The notes: generated by a model not told the origin, from the letters alone. A stretch of DNA of 64,000 bases from Chionoecetes opilio (GCA_016584305.1 JACEEZ010020905.1:62001-126000), one strand, 5' to 3'; shown: positions 10,234-21,616, counted from the stretch's first letter. Numbers and translations are program-made.

Positions 10234-10520
10234 CTCTGCAACACGACTTATGACAGGCGCGCTGCTCTTGTAGAGGCCCTCAGGGAAGCTGGGCTCAGCA
10301 GGGTTTCCCAAGGATACACTCAGCACTGTCCTTGAGGACGAAGGGATCAGGAGTGGGAAGCACCAAGGAGTACCGTCAGAAGCACTGGGCAGTTCCCCTG
10401 TGAGCACCAAGCACAGCACACAACAGTCACCTGAAACACGTGATGGAGGTGTCACTCAACAGGTACTGTGCCATAACAAGGTCGCCAGCAAGACTTCCAC
10501 AACTTCCCAGGGTTGAAGAG
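10234..10520 (-). other. Leader and upstream region of the 12-finger gene
   Basis: The reading frame continues upstream of the ATG without stop to 10,455, but only through a GTG. A sequence CACGTGTTTCAG|GTGACTG on the minus strand near 10,430-10,442 could be a splice acceptor, so the leader may contain an intron end (inference). Confidence 0.3.
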
Positions 10521-10714
10521 GAAGAATCCTCTGACGACTCAAGAGTAAGGTAGATATGTTTGCTTGGGTTACATTTCTTACTACGGCAGAAAGGACCCAA
10601 GAATTATTTATATTCATGTTAGGTTTAAGCATAGACCACTATATCTCTGGACTGTTTACGCGCCAGTGTTTTGAAATCGCCAGGCTGCATAGGGGCCCCA
10701 CTGGTGGGGGATAG

Positions 10715-11165
10715 AAGGCTGGTGTTAGGAGTTGTAATGGGTTGTGGTGGAGTGTGGTTGTGCATGTGGTAGGGAGTGATAGTTAAGGTGGCAGGTGTTG
10801 TGAATGGGTTATGAGGTGTTGAAAGTGGGTTAAGAGTTGTTATGAGGTGTTGTTAGAGTTATAAGATATTATTAATAATTATGAGGTGTTGTTAGTGGGT
10901 TATGAGTTGTTGTGAGGGGTTATGAGTGGGTTATAGATTTTATGAGTGGTTATGATGTGTTGTGAGTAGTTATGATTTATTGTGAGTGGGTTATGATGTG
11001 TTGTGAGTGGGTTATGAGTACTTATGATTTGTTGTGAATGGGTTATGAGTAATGATTTGTTGTGAGTGGGTTATGATTTGTTGTGAGTGGGTTAAGAGGT
11101 GTTATAAGTTATTAATGAGTAGCTTATTAGGTGTTGTGACTTGTGAGTGGGTTGTGAGGTGAGTG
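10715..11165 (+). repeat. Degenerate GTTATGAG/TTGTGAGTGGG minisatellite
   Basis: About 450 bases of drifting units such as TTGTGAGTGGGTTATGA with variable spacing. No coding frame. Confidence 0.85.
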
Positions 11166-12518
11166 AAATCCGAAACGCATCATAAACTTCACCTCATATG
11201 GTTTTAATCACCACATACACACACACACACACACGTAACATTCACCACCACTGTTACATAACCTAAAATTACGTGCCCAGTGTCGCAAAGCCATGAAATT
11301 CAACCTGTGCCACTAACCCCCCTCCTCCACCTCACCGTAACCTCATCTCACACCCTTTCAACCCCCTACACTCATCTCCACTAACCTCAACATCTCCATA
11401 ACAGCCTCTTCTTTACTTCCTATATACTCCTATCATCTCCACTCATCTCCTATAGTTTCTTCTTTAACTCCTATGTAAACAATCTGCACTATCAGCGACT
11501 TTCTATTAGGAACTGAAACCTACGAAAATTCGCTTCAATATTCTTCCTGGTTACCGAGTGAACAGTGAAGTTGAAAACAGGCGCTCCGTCTATGGGGCTC
11601 TTGTGAAACAGGCCGATATTCCGTGCGCAGTCCAGATTTACAGTGGTCTATGGTTTAAGGTTTTTGAAGGAAAACAAGTTTTTCTGGTGTTTTTGACATG
11701 CTTAGATTGATTTTATACAGCAAATGTCTCGTTCTGATGTTCCCTCGCCCAAAACTCACGTTTTCCCACAGGTCATCCAAGTTTGTGCGGGGATCTCAGA
11801 AACTTTGAAAAACTCAGAAAACTCAGAAAGTGCTTTGGCCCAAAAATTAATCCCAAAATCAGTCGAATCACATATAAAAAAAAAAACTAGTTTTCCTTCA
11901 ATATTAATTGAGAAACTCTTTTTGCAAAGTAACCAAATTTCCGACGTCTTTTATGATGATTTTCATGTGAAACACTTAAGAATGTGTCGGACAGTCATAG
12001 TTTTGACCACCAAATGGATTATGTTCCATGAGTAAAAACTTAACTCTTAACTTAACTTAACTTAACCGTTTCTGGCTGACAAATAGTTTGTGAATAGGGA
12101 AGGGAGTTGACGCAGTATAGAAACCATAACTGTTGATTTCCGCCCAAAGCCAGAGCCAAATCCATTAAAAACACATCTAAACTCGTCAGAAAGCAATAGT
12201 GTGGAGTGCAAAAACTAGTGCCGGTATTATCTTACACTAGAGCCATACAAAGCACTGTACACAATGGGGAGTAGGGTTTCTGTTTACCTCATTGAATTCT
12301 AAGAGACTTTTTCTGTCTGAGTTTCCCGTCGCAAATCAATAGTTTCGGAGATATGGAAGATTTTTTGGGTGAGGAGGAATACGTCTGCTATGTTTACAAA
12401 ATGCCGGGTAAGGATAAGGTAAGGTTAGGTAACGTTGAAGTTAGGTTAGAATAGGCTAAGGAATCAGGTGGAAAATCTATTTTCATCCCTCGAGTTTGCC
12501 AAACTTTAGGATTTTCCC
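11166..12518. other. Intergenic
   Basis: Contains a (CA)n run at about 11,215-11,234 and a CTTAACTTAAC tract near 12,040-12,066. A 103-codon frame at 11,724-12,035 shows no domain or composition suggesting a gene. Confidence 0.4.
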
Positions 12519-13210
12519 CTTAAAGTAATCGTCCAGACCATTTCATCATTCCTGATTTCATGCAGTCAAAATATTGCCATTATCGAATACGTATATCAAC
12601 AATATGTTGCCACTTTTTGCATCCAGTCACCCGTTTTTAAATAATCCGCAATCAAAATCTGTAAATTTCCCGAGCTTCCAAAACGCTCCTCTGCAGGCGA
12701 CTAGCAGATGACGGACCACGGCTTGGTGACGTCACGAATACAGACCCCCCCGCGGTAATACAGAAGCACGTAAACACAGAAATAAATATAGTACTTGAAT
12801 AATTTTGGGTGTTTGAGAGATTTTTTCTGCGATATAGTATATATATGCATCCTTTATGGGTGCAGCAAGAAAGTTGTGCCTTTCCAGAGAACTTAGCACC
12901 CGTTTCCGAACTATACGGCCACGATAAATGTGTGGTGTGTGCGCCGAGGAGAGGCAAGCTGTGTGATGCAGTTTGTGGGCCTCCCGGGACATCAACAATA
13001 AGTTCCGCGCGGCGGCAGGAACCGAGGCCACCGAGATGAGAACTCATCTCGGTGGCCTCGCTGGAACAGGGTTGATTTTTTTACCACACTTTTAGCAAAA
13101 TTCAGGTTTTTACAGAAATAAGGCGCGGAAATTAATTATTTTTTGTAGATTAGGTATTTTGATGAACATTCAACATACTTATGGAAAGAAAAAATGCGTC
13201 TTTACGATTA
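12519..13210 (+). repeat. Dispersed repeat X, copy 1
   Basis: Matches 28,447-28,835 over about 390 bases (shared words AGACCATTTCATCATTCCTG, GCATCCTTTATGGGTGCAGC). Its right part (13,070-13,210) matches 29,570-29,710 (shared word TGAACATTCAACAT). Unknown class, no coding frame. Contains TGACGTCA at about 12,728. Confidence 0.65.
13023..13060. repeat. Perfect 18-bp inverted repeat
   Basis: CGAGGCCACCGAGATGAG, two bases AA, then its exact reverse complement. It sits at the internal junction of repeat X, where the second copy has different sequence, so it may mark a small insertion or terminus. Confidence 0.85.
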
Positions 13211-13538
13211 CTTTTAAGAGTTTCGCAAAACCTTAAGATTTTCCCCTTAGAGTTTTTCAGAAATTTAGATTTTTCGGTGATTTCGGCTGTTTCCCGAGAG
13301 CTTGTATGCTTGGGTTGGATTACATCAGGTAAGTCAGTGCATTTTGTCTCCCCACCAGGTCCCCAAGATCATAGGGGGGAGGGGGTAGAAGCAAACAGAA
13401 GCATTTCCGACAGTTGTTAAGGTGATTTTCCTGTGAAACACAAAAACACGTCGAAATATCATAGTTTTGACCAACAAATTAATTATGACTCAGCCGTGTT
13501 ATTGCCACACTCCCTTTCTCTCTCTCATTTTCATTATT

Positions 13539-13541
13539 ACC

Positions 13542-13592
<51 letters not shown>
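13539..13592 (+). repeat. (GA)n microsatellite
   Basis: Uninterrupted AG/GA dinucleotide run of about 50 bases. Confidence 0.95.
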
Positions 13593-13595
<3 letters not shown>

Positions 13596-13599
13596 TAGT

Positions 13600-14025
13600 C
13601 GTAAATGTTCGTAGTCGCTTGTGACGTCACGACTGCTAGGCGAGAAGGAGGGTAGGTAGACATTCTCTCTCTCTTCCGTTCGCGCTGGTACAGACTGGAC
13701 GTGTGAAGGGATTCATTCCCAGCAACCCTATAAAAGGCATGTGTTTGGCATCCGACTTGTAAGGACTTCCTGTGAATTGATTAGTTCACGATAGACTTGT
13801 AACTTGTACTGTCTATACAGGGTTTTATGTGGTGAGCGGAGAACAAGACGATGGCCTTATGGATGGGTGTCCACTGAAGCCCCGAGCCATGTGGAACACT
13901 GTGTTGAGGTGAGCTTGACGGCGGTGTGTTGCGACGGCGTTGTGTTGCAGCGATCGAGTGTTGTGATCGCCCAGGACGATCGCCTTGACTACACGCTTAC
14001 GAGCTAAGGCCATGACAGTTTATAA
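13600..14025 (+). mobile_element. LTR-like promoter fragment
   Basis: Shares order and words with the insertion at 36,450-37,318: a GACGTCAC motif, a CGAGAAGG/CAAGAAGGCGAGG stretch, a TATA-like box (CTATAAAAGGC at about 13,728), ATTGATTAGTT, and AGCTAAGGCCATGA near the right end. The two are probably diverged members of one LTR family. No pol gene is present, so this is at most a solo or truncated LTR. Confidence 0.4.
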
Positions 14026-14033
14026 AACCAGGG

Positions 14034-14112
14034 CAGGGATGCTCGAAAATCCCTCGTAAGTGACAACTTATGAGTGTATGGCTACAATGACCGTACGAGG
14101 GTGGGCTGAGGT
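14034..14112. repeat. Hairpin-bearing short repeat, copy 1
   Basis: About 80 bases (GCAGGGATGCTCGAAAATCC ... TACGAGGGTGGGCTGAG) shared with 24,665-24,748. CCCTCGTAAG and its complement CTTACGAGGG allow a stem. Nature unknown. Confidence 0.6.
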
Positions 14113-14402
14113 TAATGCTTGAACAGAGCCTTTACTCCCGTACGGTGAACGGTGGGCCTCTGGGTGGGGAATATTAGGGATATTTTAGGGATGTGTGAGG
14201 AAATTCTGCTGACCAATCACAGAGCAGCGCCTCGCATGATCTGGCCAATCACGTTGCTCTCAGCTGTTAGGGAGCCAGAGAAAGAAATTTAAAGGGACAA
14301 CTTCAAATGCAGCGAGACTGTTACAGCTTGTGTGTGTGCGTGTGTACGTCACACAATGACACCACCATCACCACCGCATAATTATAGCGGCCAAACTTGT
14401 AT

Positions 14403-14640
14403 GATGAACTTAAATGTGGGTAAAACAGTGAATAAATGAAGATGATAGGTGATATATGGCATGGTGTGTTGTTGTTCTGGGCAGCAGGGAGCAGAGACAA
14501 AAGCCTCCCCCACTCTCGCCTCCCCAACAAAATATCTCCCTGGTTCAGGCTGCCAACCCAGGCACAGAGTGGTCTTAGCCGTGGATCAACAGAAGACCAA
14601 CATTATAAGATCATAAACCAACATTAGACTCTCCCTAGTC
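14403..14640 (+). mobile_element. LINE 3' terminal region, copy a
   Basis: Same sequence as the 3' part of the LINE fragment at 23,226-24,102 (shared words GTGATATATGGCATGGTGT and AAAATATCTCCCTGGTTCAG). It lies immediately downstream of a zinc-finger pseudogene on the opposite strand, an arrangement repeated at 44,260-45,118 and 62,815-63,440. Confidence 0.65.
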
Positions 14641-14726
14641 AATGTTTACAAAATCAGCCCATTGCCACACAGGACACACTCCCACAGGCACGGGTACAAC
14701 CACACTTGTCCACACAACACACCACC

Positions 14727-15417
14727 TCAAAAGTGGATCTTCATGTGCTGGGCAATATCCTTCTTTGTCTTGAAACACTTGCTACAAATATCACACTTGA
14801 ACTCCCGCAAGCCAGTGTGTTTAAAGGTGTGTTTGTTGAGTTTAGAACTGGTATAAAACCTTTTCCCACACTACACTCCAGGCATTCATGATTCTTAACA
14901 CCACTGTGTGTCAGGGTGTGTCTGGTGAGCTTAGACTTTTGAGTGAACATTTTACCACACTCCAGACATTCATAATTCTTTACACCACTGTGTGTCAGGG
15001 TGTGTGTGGTGAGGGAACTCTTTTGAGTGAACATTTTCCCACACTCTAAACATTCATAATTCTTAACACCACTGTGTGTCAGGGTGTGTGTGGTGAGGTG
15101 ACTCTAGCAAATCTTTTCCCACACTCTAAACATTCATAATTCTTAACACCACTGTGTGTCAGGGTGTGTGTGGTGAGGTCACCCTTTCTAGCAAATCTTT
15201 TCCCACACTCTAAACATTCATAATTCTTAACACCACTGTGTGTCAAGGAATGTTCCTCAAGCTTACTCTTGTGTTTGAATGTTTTGTCACACTGCTGGCA
15301 CTTCAGCTCACTGTGTGCCTTGTGGCCTGAGCTGCCTGCCTCCAGGTGATTCTTGCCATCACACCTGTGCCTCCCCACCCCTGAGGCAGACTGATCCTGC
15401 TGCTCCCGGCCACTCAT
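14727..15417 (-). pseudogene. C2H2 zinc-finger paralogue, two frameshifts
   Basis: Homologous along its length to the intact genes at 25,955 and 62,042 (lead MSGREQQDQSASGVGRHRCD, then fingers with SGVKN linkers). A deletion near 15,103-15,112 shifts the frame inside a finger. A short insertion near 14,868-14,873 (ACTACACTCC for ACTCC) disrupts the penultimate finger. About six finger units remain recognisable, and the stop position is conserved at 14,727. Recent decay, since the fingers are otherwise well preserved. Confidence 0.85.
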
Positions 15418-16075
15418 GCTGCTGCCCGGCCCCACGGCCTCCACCGCAGCAAGACTCCCTTCAGTACACGCGACGGCCGGTCCTGCGGGAACCCTCGGGG
15501 ATGCCGGAGCGAGCCGGGTCAGTGCCGGGCGGAGCAGCCGGCTTGGACTGTGACCTCAGCACCTGCAACAGTGGTGACAGTCAGGACACAGAGAGCCACG
15601 CGCTGCCCTGACACTCTGCTCCTGCCTGCGGGGCCCACACCCTGCTTCCTGCCTCACTCACACCACACTTGGCAAGGCCTCCTCTCCCTCCTCCTCCCTG
15701 GCTCCCTCATCATTCCTCATGGACAACACAGCCCCGTCCTCACACGGCCAGGACCAAGGCCTGCACCTCGCCACAACACAAGAACAAAAAGAATAAGTGC
15801 ACGTGGAGGTTTGGGTTAGGCTAACATTTAGGTTTAGAATTCATTCCAAGGCTAGGAGGTTAATACGCCAGGTTAGGATTAGTTTAGAAACAGCCTTGAC
15901 TTACGCTATAGATGGGGTAACGGAGGGGGGGGGGGGGTCCAGCCAGGCCAGTAGGTTGTTACGCCACTTTAAGTTTATTCCTATATTTCCATCACGTACA
16001 GGGCAGGCTGTAAATAGGGATTTGTCCCGGGATTAGACCACATTATGGTATTATTCCAGATGAACTTACATCACT
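15418..16075 (-). other. Upstream flank of zinc-finger paralogue
   Basis: GC-rich leader (GCGACGGCCGGTCCTGCGGG) and the next 600 bases are shared with 26,645-26,783, 45,967-46,600 and 61,401-62,041. This copy preserves the uninterrupted site (CACCTGCAACAGTGGTGACA, about 15,560) into which a hAT element inserted at 26,792. Probably promoter and first exon, but no TATA box is obvious. Confidence 0.5.
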
Positions 16076-16222
16076 TACCGTAGTTTACGGCTTATAAGAC
16101 GCACTTTTTCCCCCAAAAAATACAGTAAAACCCTTATAACTCGGCACTGTATAACTCGGAATTTGATATAACTCTGCATGGCAAAGACAAATTTATATAT
16201 ATATATATAAATATAACACCTA

Positions 16223-16545
16223 CAGGTAAGTATTAATTATCCGACCTTGGGGGGACCGAAGGTAGGTCGGATAATTGGAATAGTCGGATGTTCGGATATC
16301 ACTACCCATAAACGTAAGGACAAAATGGTATAGAACATAAAAAATGCAGCTCTTGAAGGCCGAGCCAGTGGTATACGCGTAAGTAAAATTCGTGCATAAA
16401 TAAAGCCACAAATCAATGTTTTCTAAAAACTAAAAAAAAGACGAAGTAAAATAAATGGCCAAAACAAGACACAATGTGGTGGTGAAAAAAGTCGGTTGTT
16501 TGGACAAGTCGGATGTTTGGAGGTCGGATGTTGGGAATTTGGCTG
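16223..16545. mobile_element. Small pogo-like MITE nested in the Tigger-like element
   Basis: Starts CAGGTAAGTATTAATTATCC and ends with the inverse CAGCCAAATTCCCAACATCC, both followed by GACC, and is flanked by TA at each side. Internal CCGAC/GTCGG words repeat in both arms. No coding sequence; 323 bases. Confidence 0.65.
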
Positions 16546-16560
16546 TATGCCTATAGTGCG

Positions 16561-16835
16561 TGTAGGCAGTGAGCTCCAGGGGTGGGATGGTAGGCCATGG
16601 AGGCTCACTCGAGGGCTGTGATGGTTGGCCCTCGCCCGTGGTTGCGCAGGCAGGATTGTTATAGTGACGCCTGTGATTAGAGGCTCATGCCGCCCTGTGT
16701 CCTCCCATGCACTCACAGTCGAAGGTAGAGTTAATGGACAGGGCTTGTGGGTGTTCTTAGGCCACTCGACAGTGCAGAAAGATTTCAAGTGGATTTATGG
16801 GTCTCACTCGGGATGGAACTCGGGTCTTCAAGAAC
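16561..16835 (-). mobile_element. tRNA-derived SINE, second copy
   Basis: Reverse complement of the body at 950-1,245, ending in a B-box remnant GAGTTCCATCC (16,811-16,821 reversed). The A-box half is missing. Inserted beside the pogo MITE. Confidence 0.65.
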
Positions 16836-16859
16836 GCCAATTTGATGCATTCTACTCAC

Positions 16860-17062
16860 CTATGAGATACATAAGAAATGCTGTTATCAAGAGACAGTGT
16901 ACAAGTCAGAAACAAACAAAAATTTCAGCCTTCTTCAAACCAAAGCCACACGCCAGGGAACCTCAGCCCTCTACAAGTAGTGAGTCTGGTTGCAGCTTCC
17001 TGAGCAGTATCTCCCCTGATCTGCCAACTCACATTTTCGACAGCAGCAGTGACCCCGAGTGA
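16860..17062 (+). pseudogene. C-terminal remnant of a Tigger-like transposase
   Basis: The frame ends ...QTKISAFFKPKP...QPSTSS...DSSSDPE and a stop. The FFKPKP, PQPSTSS and terminal acidic DPE signature resembles the extreme C-terminus of Tigger/jerky-type pogo transposases. The DDE core is absent, so this is a relic that fits the surrounding TIRs. Confidence 0.6.
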
Positions 17063-17477
17063 CAAAAAATTATTATGTACATTAGTGATTAAGGCCTGTT
17101 TCACAGTTTAAAGTACAAGTATAGTGTTGCAGTAATTAAGTGCTCAAGTGATGTAAAATTAAGTTGCACAGGACAGGTACAGTACTGTATACAATACAGT
17201 ACAGAGTTGTGATTATAAAGTGATACCAGAGTTAAAATGGGACTGAGTCCCCCTAACATCTTCTACATGTTACAACAAGGCTCTCCTCTCCTTGGATTAC
17301 ATGCCTGATGCTACCCGTTCACTGGTAAGTGTTGTTTTTATGCTTTTACAGTACTGTATTAACTTTTTTTTTTTTTTTTTACCCATATCAGAGGAGGACA
17401 TTGCATAACTCAGCACATTGAATAATTCGGCAAGGGCCAAAGCCCCTATCGTGCCCAGTTATAAGGCTTTTACTGTA

Positions 17478-18157
17478 CCCTGAAAAACACCTCCTGCGTC
17501 TTCCAAGACTAATGTTGTAGGAGGTTAGCTGAGGTAGTTATTCAATTCCGCCTCATATATGATGTAACCTCAGCACATACCTATTAATTAAGAGTATTTA
17601 GAATACCGTAAGACATTCAACCACCAATCTGTCCTCACCCTGTGATGTTGACACGATACTGTAGGTATGTGCATATTCTCCGATTTCACGTTTGACAACT
17701 TTGTCAACATTTCAGCTCGGCCCCGTTTTCTTTTCATCGAAATTGGCAAAATTTAGCGCAAAAGTTGTGTTGTGAACCCCCTAAGAAATCAGTTTTTTGT
17801 GTGTTTTCCTGTGATTGCACGAGCTTACACATGATTTGATGACGTAGTACACACATTGACCCTCAACTCGTTGCAGAAACAATTCTCGAAAATTCTCGGA
17901 ACATTTCTGAAATCACGTACATTCCGCGAAAATGGAGATGTGTTTCGTGACAGGTCGCCAAAACGCTCGTCAATTTTGCTGAAGGTGAGTGAAATCAATC
18001 TTGAAACTAATAAAATAAGTTTCTTTAGTTATTTGTCCGTCTATATGTCGAATTTGATAAGTTTTTATCGAGTAGCAACAATTTTATTAGGCTATCTGTA
18101 ATCGATGTCAATGCACTGTTTTTCATTTCGTTGTTCGTTCGTTCTGTTTGTTTGTTT
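17478..18157. other. Intergenic inside the TACCGTA element
   Basis: No gene recognised. Confidence 0.35.
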
Positions 18158-18268
18158 GGTAATTATGGAGGAGAGTTTCACGTTCGTTTTCAGACACACC
18201 AACTACTTTTTCTTGGCCTACAATAGGTGCTTGTTCTAATGGTGCTAGTTTTATTTTGCGCAAACCAA

Positions 18269-18301
<33 letters not shown>

Positions 18302-18400
18302 AAATAAAAAAAAAAAAAAAAATTAAAAAAAAAAAAAAAAAATGAAACCTACCCTAACCTTATATGTTTTAATGAAACCTAACCTAGCCTGAGTGTTCTT
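18158..18400 (+). mobile_element. Truncated copy of the GGTAATTATGGAGG MITE
   Basis: The first 105 bases match the left half of the complete element at 32,427-32,788 (start GGTAATTATGGAGGAGAGTT). An expanded A-rich tract (about 18,268-18,342) and CCTAACC words follow. The right terminus is missing. Confidence 0.65.
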
Positions 18401-19296
18401 GGCTGAGTGTTCATTATGCCAAATTTTTATCGGTCCCAATCATCCTATTGCTTTTATAAGACAAAAATATGCCCAAAAGGCGAACTTCTATTTGATGTAA
18501 CTTTCTTATTTTAGGTCCTAGAAGGGTCATCTTGGTGTCATTGGAAAGTTTGTTTCAAGACCTTTCCACTGATACCTCTTGCAATAGCATTTAACAACTT
18601 TGATATTTTTTGCCACATAGCTAGATACTGGCGGGAGCCTTTCCGCCCCGGCAGATTGGCGCCAACAGCCATTGCGTGTATAAGGAACTTTGCTTGTTAC
18701 ATTAGATGAAAATTTGTATACTTATGTACATGCAGCCCCCACAAATACTACACGCATACAGGAAAATTCAAACAATACGTGGTGAGGCACAGGAGGCAGG
18801 CAACGTAGTGAGGCACGGGAGGGCGTGAGAGTGTTTACACTCAGGACCACAAAGCCAGACAGCTGATCAGCACATCAGCCAGGCAGGCAGCTGCACGCCG
18901 CCGCGGTAGGTTTATTCACTCCCGCCGTCCGACCTGCGTGCACAGCCAGCCAACATGACTATTTACTTATACTATCGCATACAAGCTAGAAAATAAAAAA
19001 TGGCTGATGAGCAGTGCTGAATGAAGATAATGAATAGTGAGTGTTCTTGTGTGAAAATTACTGTATATCCGACAACAGTTTTGGTGGGAGGGTTTTTTCT
19101 TCTTATAAATCTCTTTCCAAAATCAGGGTGCATCTTTCAAGATGCAGCGTCTTATAAGCCGTAAAATACGGTACATGGCAGGCTATGAATAGGCATTTTC
19201 CTGATATTGTTAAGGATTTTTCGCTGGATTAGGCCACATTTTGGGGGGGCTAACATAAATGACTGGAGTTTTGTGTCCGCCACCCAAAACTGACTC
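18401..19296. other. Intergenic
   Basis: No gene recognised. Bases 19,175-19,260 resemble the zinc-finger upstream flank (GGCAGGCTATGAATAGG, GGATTAGGCCACATT). Confidence 0.35.
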
Positions 19297-19388
19297 ATTT
19301 GGTATATTTTGTTAATTTTCGTCATTTTATGGCTCGACAACATATAATTTTTTATAGCAAAGGAAAGATCGGGGCGTGAGGGGGTTAA
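19297..19388 (+). mobile_element. TTAA-type MITE, right half only
   Basis: Matches the right half of the family at 4,063-4,275 and ends GGGGCGTGAGGGGGTTAA. Confidence 0.6.
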
Positions 19389-19508
19389 TATGCCTGGTTA
19401 GGTTAGGGTTAGGCAGGGTTATTTGATTTAAATCAAGTTTATTTTAATCACTGATTTAAATCACATGATTTAAATCAAATATTTTTTTTTTTAATCACTG
19501 ATTCCCGT
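19389..19508. repeat. GATTTAAATC-rich segment
   Basis: Repeated GATTTAAATC palindromes between about 19,425 and 19,480, then a T-run. No gene. Confidence 0.5.
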
Positions 19509-19836
19509 CACAAATCAATAGTTTCGGAGATATAGAACATTTTAGGTGGGGGGAGGAATATATCTCCTTGTTTACAAAATGCCTCCCTCTTCCTCTTCTT
19601 GTGACCTGCATCGCTTTTGTTTGGTATTTTATTAAACCTTTTTATTATTGGACCCAGTTAGGAGGTTAAAGGTTAGGTTAGGTTAGGTTAGGTAAGGTAG
19701 CCACGGGTGCGCCTCCGAAACAAAAGCGATGCAGGTCACAAGAAGAGGAAGAGGGAGGCATTTTGTAAACAAGGAGACATATTCCTCCCCCCACCTAAAA
19801 TTTTCTATATCTCCTAAACTATTGATTTGCGCCGGA
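19509..19836. repeat. Foldback with TTAGG core, copy A
   Basis: Left arm (CAATAGTTTCGGAGATATAG ... CCTCTTCTTGTGACCTGCAT) and right arm (ATGCAGGTCACAAGAAGAGG ... CTCCTAAACTATTGATT) are inverted copies of about 110 bases around a spacer ending in (GGTTA)n. The same structure recurs at 31,120-31,730 and 59,700-60,185. Confidence 0.85.
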
Positions 19837-19947
19837 AAGCTCAAAGAGAAAATGTCTCTTAGAAAGAAGGTAAACAAAAACCATGCTCCCAAATGTGTAC
19901 GGAAGTTTGGTGCCTTCGTAAAAATTTACCGAATTCACTGGTGTCCG

Positions 19948-20478
19948 AAACGACTTTTTGGTGTACGAAACGACTTTTTGGTTTACGAAACAATTTTTTG
20001 GTATACGAATCTACTGGTGTACGAAACGACTTTTTGGTGTACGAAACAACTTTTTCGTATACGAATCTACTGGTGTACGAAACGAGTTTTTGGTGTACGA
20101 AACAACTTTTTTGTATACGAATCTAATGGTGTACGAAACGACTTTTTGGTGTACGAAACAACTTTTTTGTATACGAATCTACTGGTGTACGAAACGACTT
20201 TTTGGTGTACGAATCTACTGGTGTATAAAACGACTTTTTGGTGTACAAATCTACTGGTGTACGATAAACGTTTTGGTATACGAATTTACTGGAGTACGAA
20301 ACGACTTTTTGGTGTACGAAACAACTTTTTGGTGTACGAATTTACTGGGGTACGAAACGACTTTTTGGTATACGAATCTACTGGGGTACGAAACAACTTT
20401 TTGATATACGAATCTACTGGTGTACGAAACGACTTTTTGGTGTACGAATCTACTGGTGTACGAAACAACTTGTGTACG
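19948..20478 (+). repeat. TACGAA compound minisatellite, array A
   Basis: Irregular alternation of a 20-base unit (TACGAAACGACTTTTTGGTG and variants) and a 16-base unit (TACGAATCTACTGGTG). Long stop-free frames run through it in several frames on both strands because the units lack stop triplets; these are not genes. It ends in ACTTGTGTACGAACTGACTG, the boundary shared by all copies. Confidence 0.95.
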
Positions 20479-21090
20479 AACTGACTGGACGCCGACTATG
20501 GCCAGTGTAATAAATCCACAACTTTGCGTCAGTCTGGATTTTGGCGCCGCCGTACCTTTACCGTAGATAACACTTTAGTCGCCAGCTGCAATAATGTCGC
20601 CAGCCGCCAAATATTACGAATTATAGCATCACTACCTAGCTCCGGAACACTTGTAATAACCCAAGTCACACACACGGGCAATATAATGCAATATTTCTGT
20701 GTGGTAAATATTGCACCATTATTCCTCCCCAAACAAGTGGTCGCCTCCACCCGTCCTATTTCTTCCTCCATTATCTCCCTTATTTCCCTCTTGCCGCCAT
20801 TATCAACGCCATCAATGGATTCCCCGAGGCAGCAATAGTATTGGTGAACCACGCATTATACTCACGCCATTATGATAAAGCAGATATTCAAGGATACACA
20901 ACAGTAGAAAATTCCTGTTTACAGAAGCAACGTTTGGGATGTGATCTTGAGCTTGATAAAAATCCCAAGACTGACCTTCAAAAAATTCCAAGATAGACAA
21001 AAATATCCCAAGGTCATTATAATAGCATTGCAACTTAACCCTAAATACAGTACACATGCTTACCTTGAGACTACAGGAGAAAATACTTGA
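20479..21090 (+). repeat. Conserved tail of the minisatellite-bearing element, copy A
   Basis: Starts GGACGCCGACTATGGCCAGT and includes TTTGGCGCCGCCGTACCTTT. It recurs at 32,825, 48,066 and, inverted, 58,990-59,450. This copy is uninterrupted and gives the empty site for the LINE at 33,255 and the LINE at 48,481. A roughly 100-codon minus-strand frame (20,529-20,852) is conserved between copies only because the duplication is recent. Confidence 0.75.
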
Positions 21091-21290
21091 ATAATCCTCA
21101 AAATATCCCAAGGTCATGATAAAACTCCCAAGATCTTGTAAAATATCCCAAGATAGAGAAAAAATATCCCAAGGTCATGATAAAGTTCCCGAGATCTTGT
21201 AAAAAATCCCAAGATAGAGAAAAAATATCCCAAGGTCATGATGAAATTCCCAAGATAGAGAAAAAATATCCCAAGGTCATAATGAACTTC
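21091..21290 (+). repeat. ATCCCAAGATAGAG minisatellite
   Basis: Repeats of AAAATCCCAAGATAGAGAAA and AAATATCCCAAGGTCATGAT of about 40-70 bases. A shorter version lies at 35,110-35,215. Confidence 0.8.
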
Positions 21291-21399
21291 AATCCATGGT
21301 CAGGTCAATGATGGTCAATGATGATTGGGGAAATAGTTTGTTTATTGATAGAAGGAAGTGTAATATTTCTTGTTATCACTATTATGTTTGACAGATGAG

Positions 21400-21616
21400 T
21401 TAACCCCTTGAGACCCAGAACGTAATTGCCATTGTAATTTGTGTACCATTAGACGATTTTTAGTGACTATAAGCAATATTTTATAGCTATGACATGTTTA
21501 GTATCCTTGTCCACTAACTAGTGTGCTATATTCAGTGATTTTTCGTAATTTTTTGGCTCGACAACAAACCATTTTTTGTATATAGCAAAGGAAAGATCTG
21601 GGCGTGAAGGGGTTCA
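21400..21616 (+). mobile_element. TTAA-type MITE, copy 2
   Basis: Same body as 4,063-4,275. Left TTAA intact, right TTAA mutated to TTCA. Confidence 0.75.

Larger units (their letters stand above)
16123..17475 (+). mobile_element. pogo/Tigger-like DNA transposon, 1.35 kb
   Basis: Ends CAGTAAAACCCTTATAACTC and its near inverse at 17,456-17,475 (CAGTAAAAGCCTTATAACTG in reverse complement), flanked on both sides by TA (16,121-16,122 and 17,476-17,477). The related sequence at 214-241 shows the site without the insertion, directly supporting the TA duplication. Ends of this form plus a TA target are typical of the pogo/Tigger branch of Tc1/mariner. Confidence 0.8.
16076..19173. mobile_element. 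DNA transposon with TACCGTA-type TIRs (non-autonomous, nested)
   Basis: The left end TACCGTAGTTTACGGCTTAT (16,076) and the right end, read in reverse as TACCGTATTTTACGGCTTAT (19,154-19,173), form an inverted repeat of at least 27 bases with one or two mismatches. Inside lie a Tigger-like element, a second pogo-like MITE and a SINE. No transposase of its own is visible and no clear target duplication is seen, so the two ends could belong to separate fragments. Confidence 0.5.

Noticed and set aside
9631..10335. 234-codon plus-strand frame (repeats of FPTLFTFIIPFTSVCQGVS)
   Set aside because: Antisense shadow of the 84-bp zinc-finger repeat.
11724..12035. 103-codon plus-strand frame
   Set aside because: No homology recognised, Lys/Ser-rich AT-biased sequence, no supporting signals.
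18961..19030. Hammerhead ribozyme core (CTGATGAG)
   Set aside because: No matching GAAA and stem III/stem I complementarity nearby.
20529..20852. 107-codon minus frame (MVHQYYCCLGES...) conserved at 32,842-33,180
   Set aside because: Conservation is explained by a recent segmental duplication; the D and E copies break the frame and no domain is recognisable.
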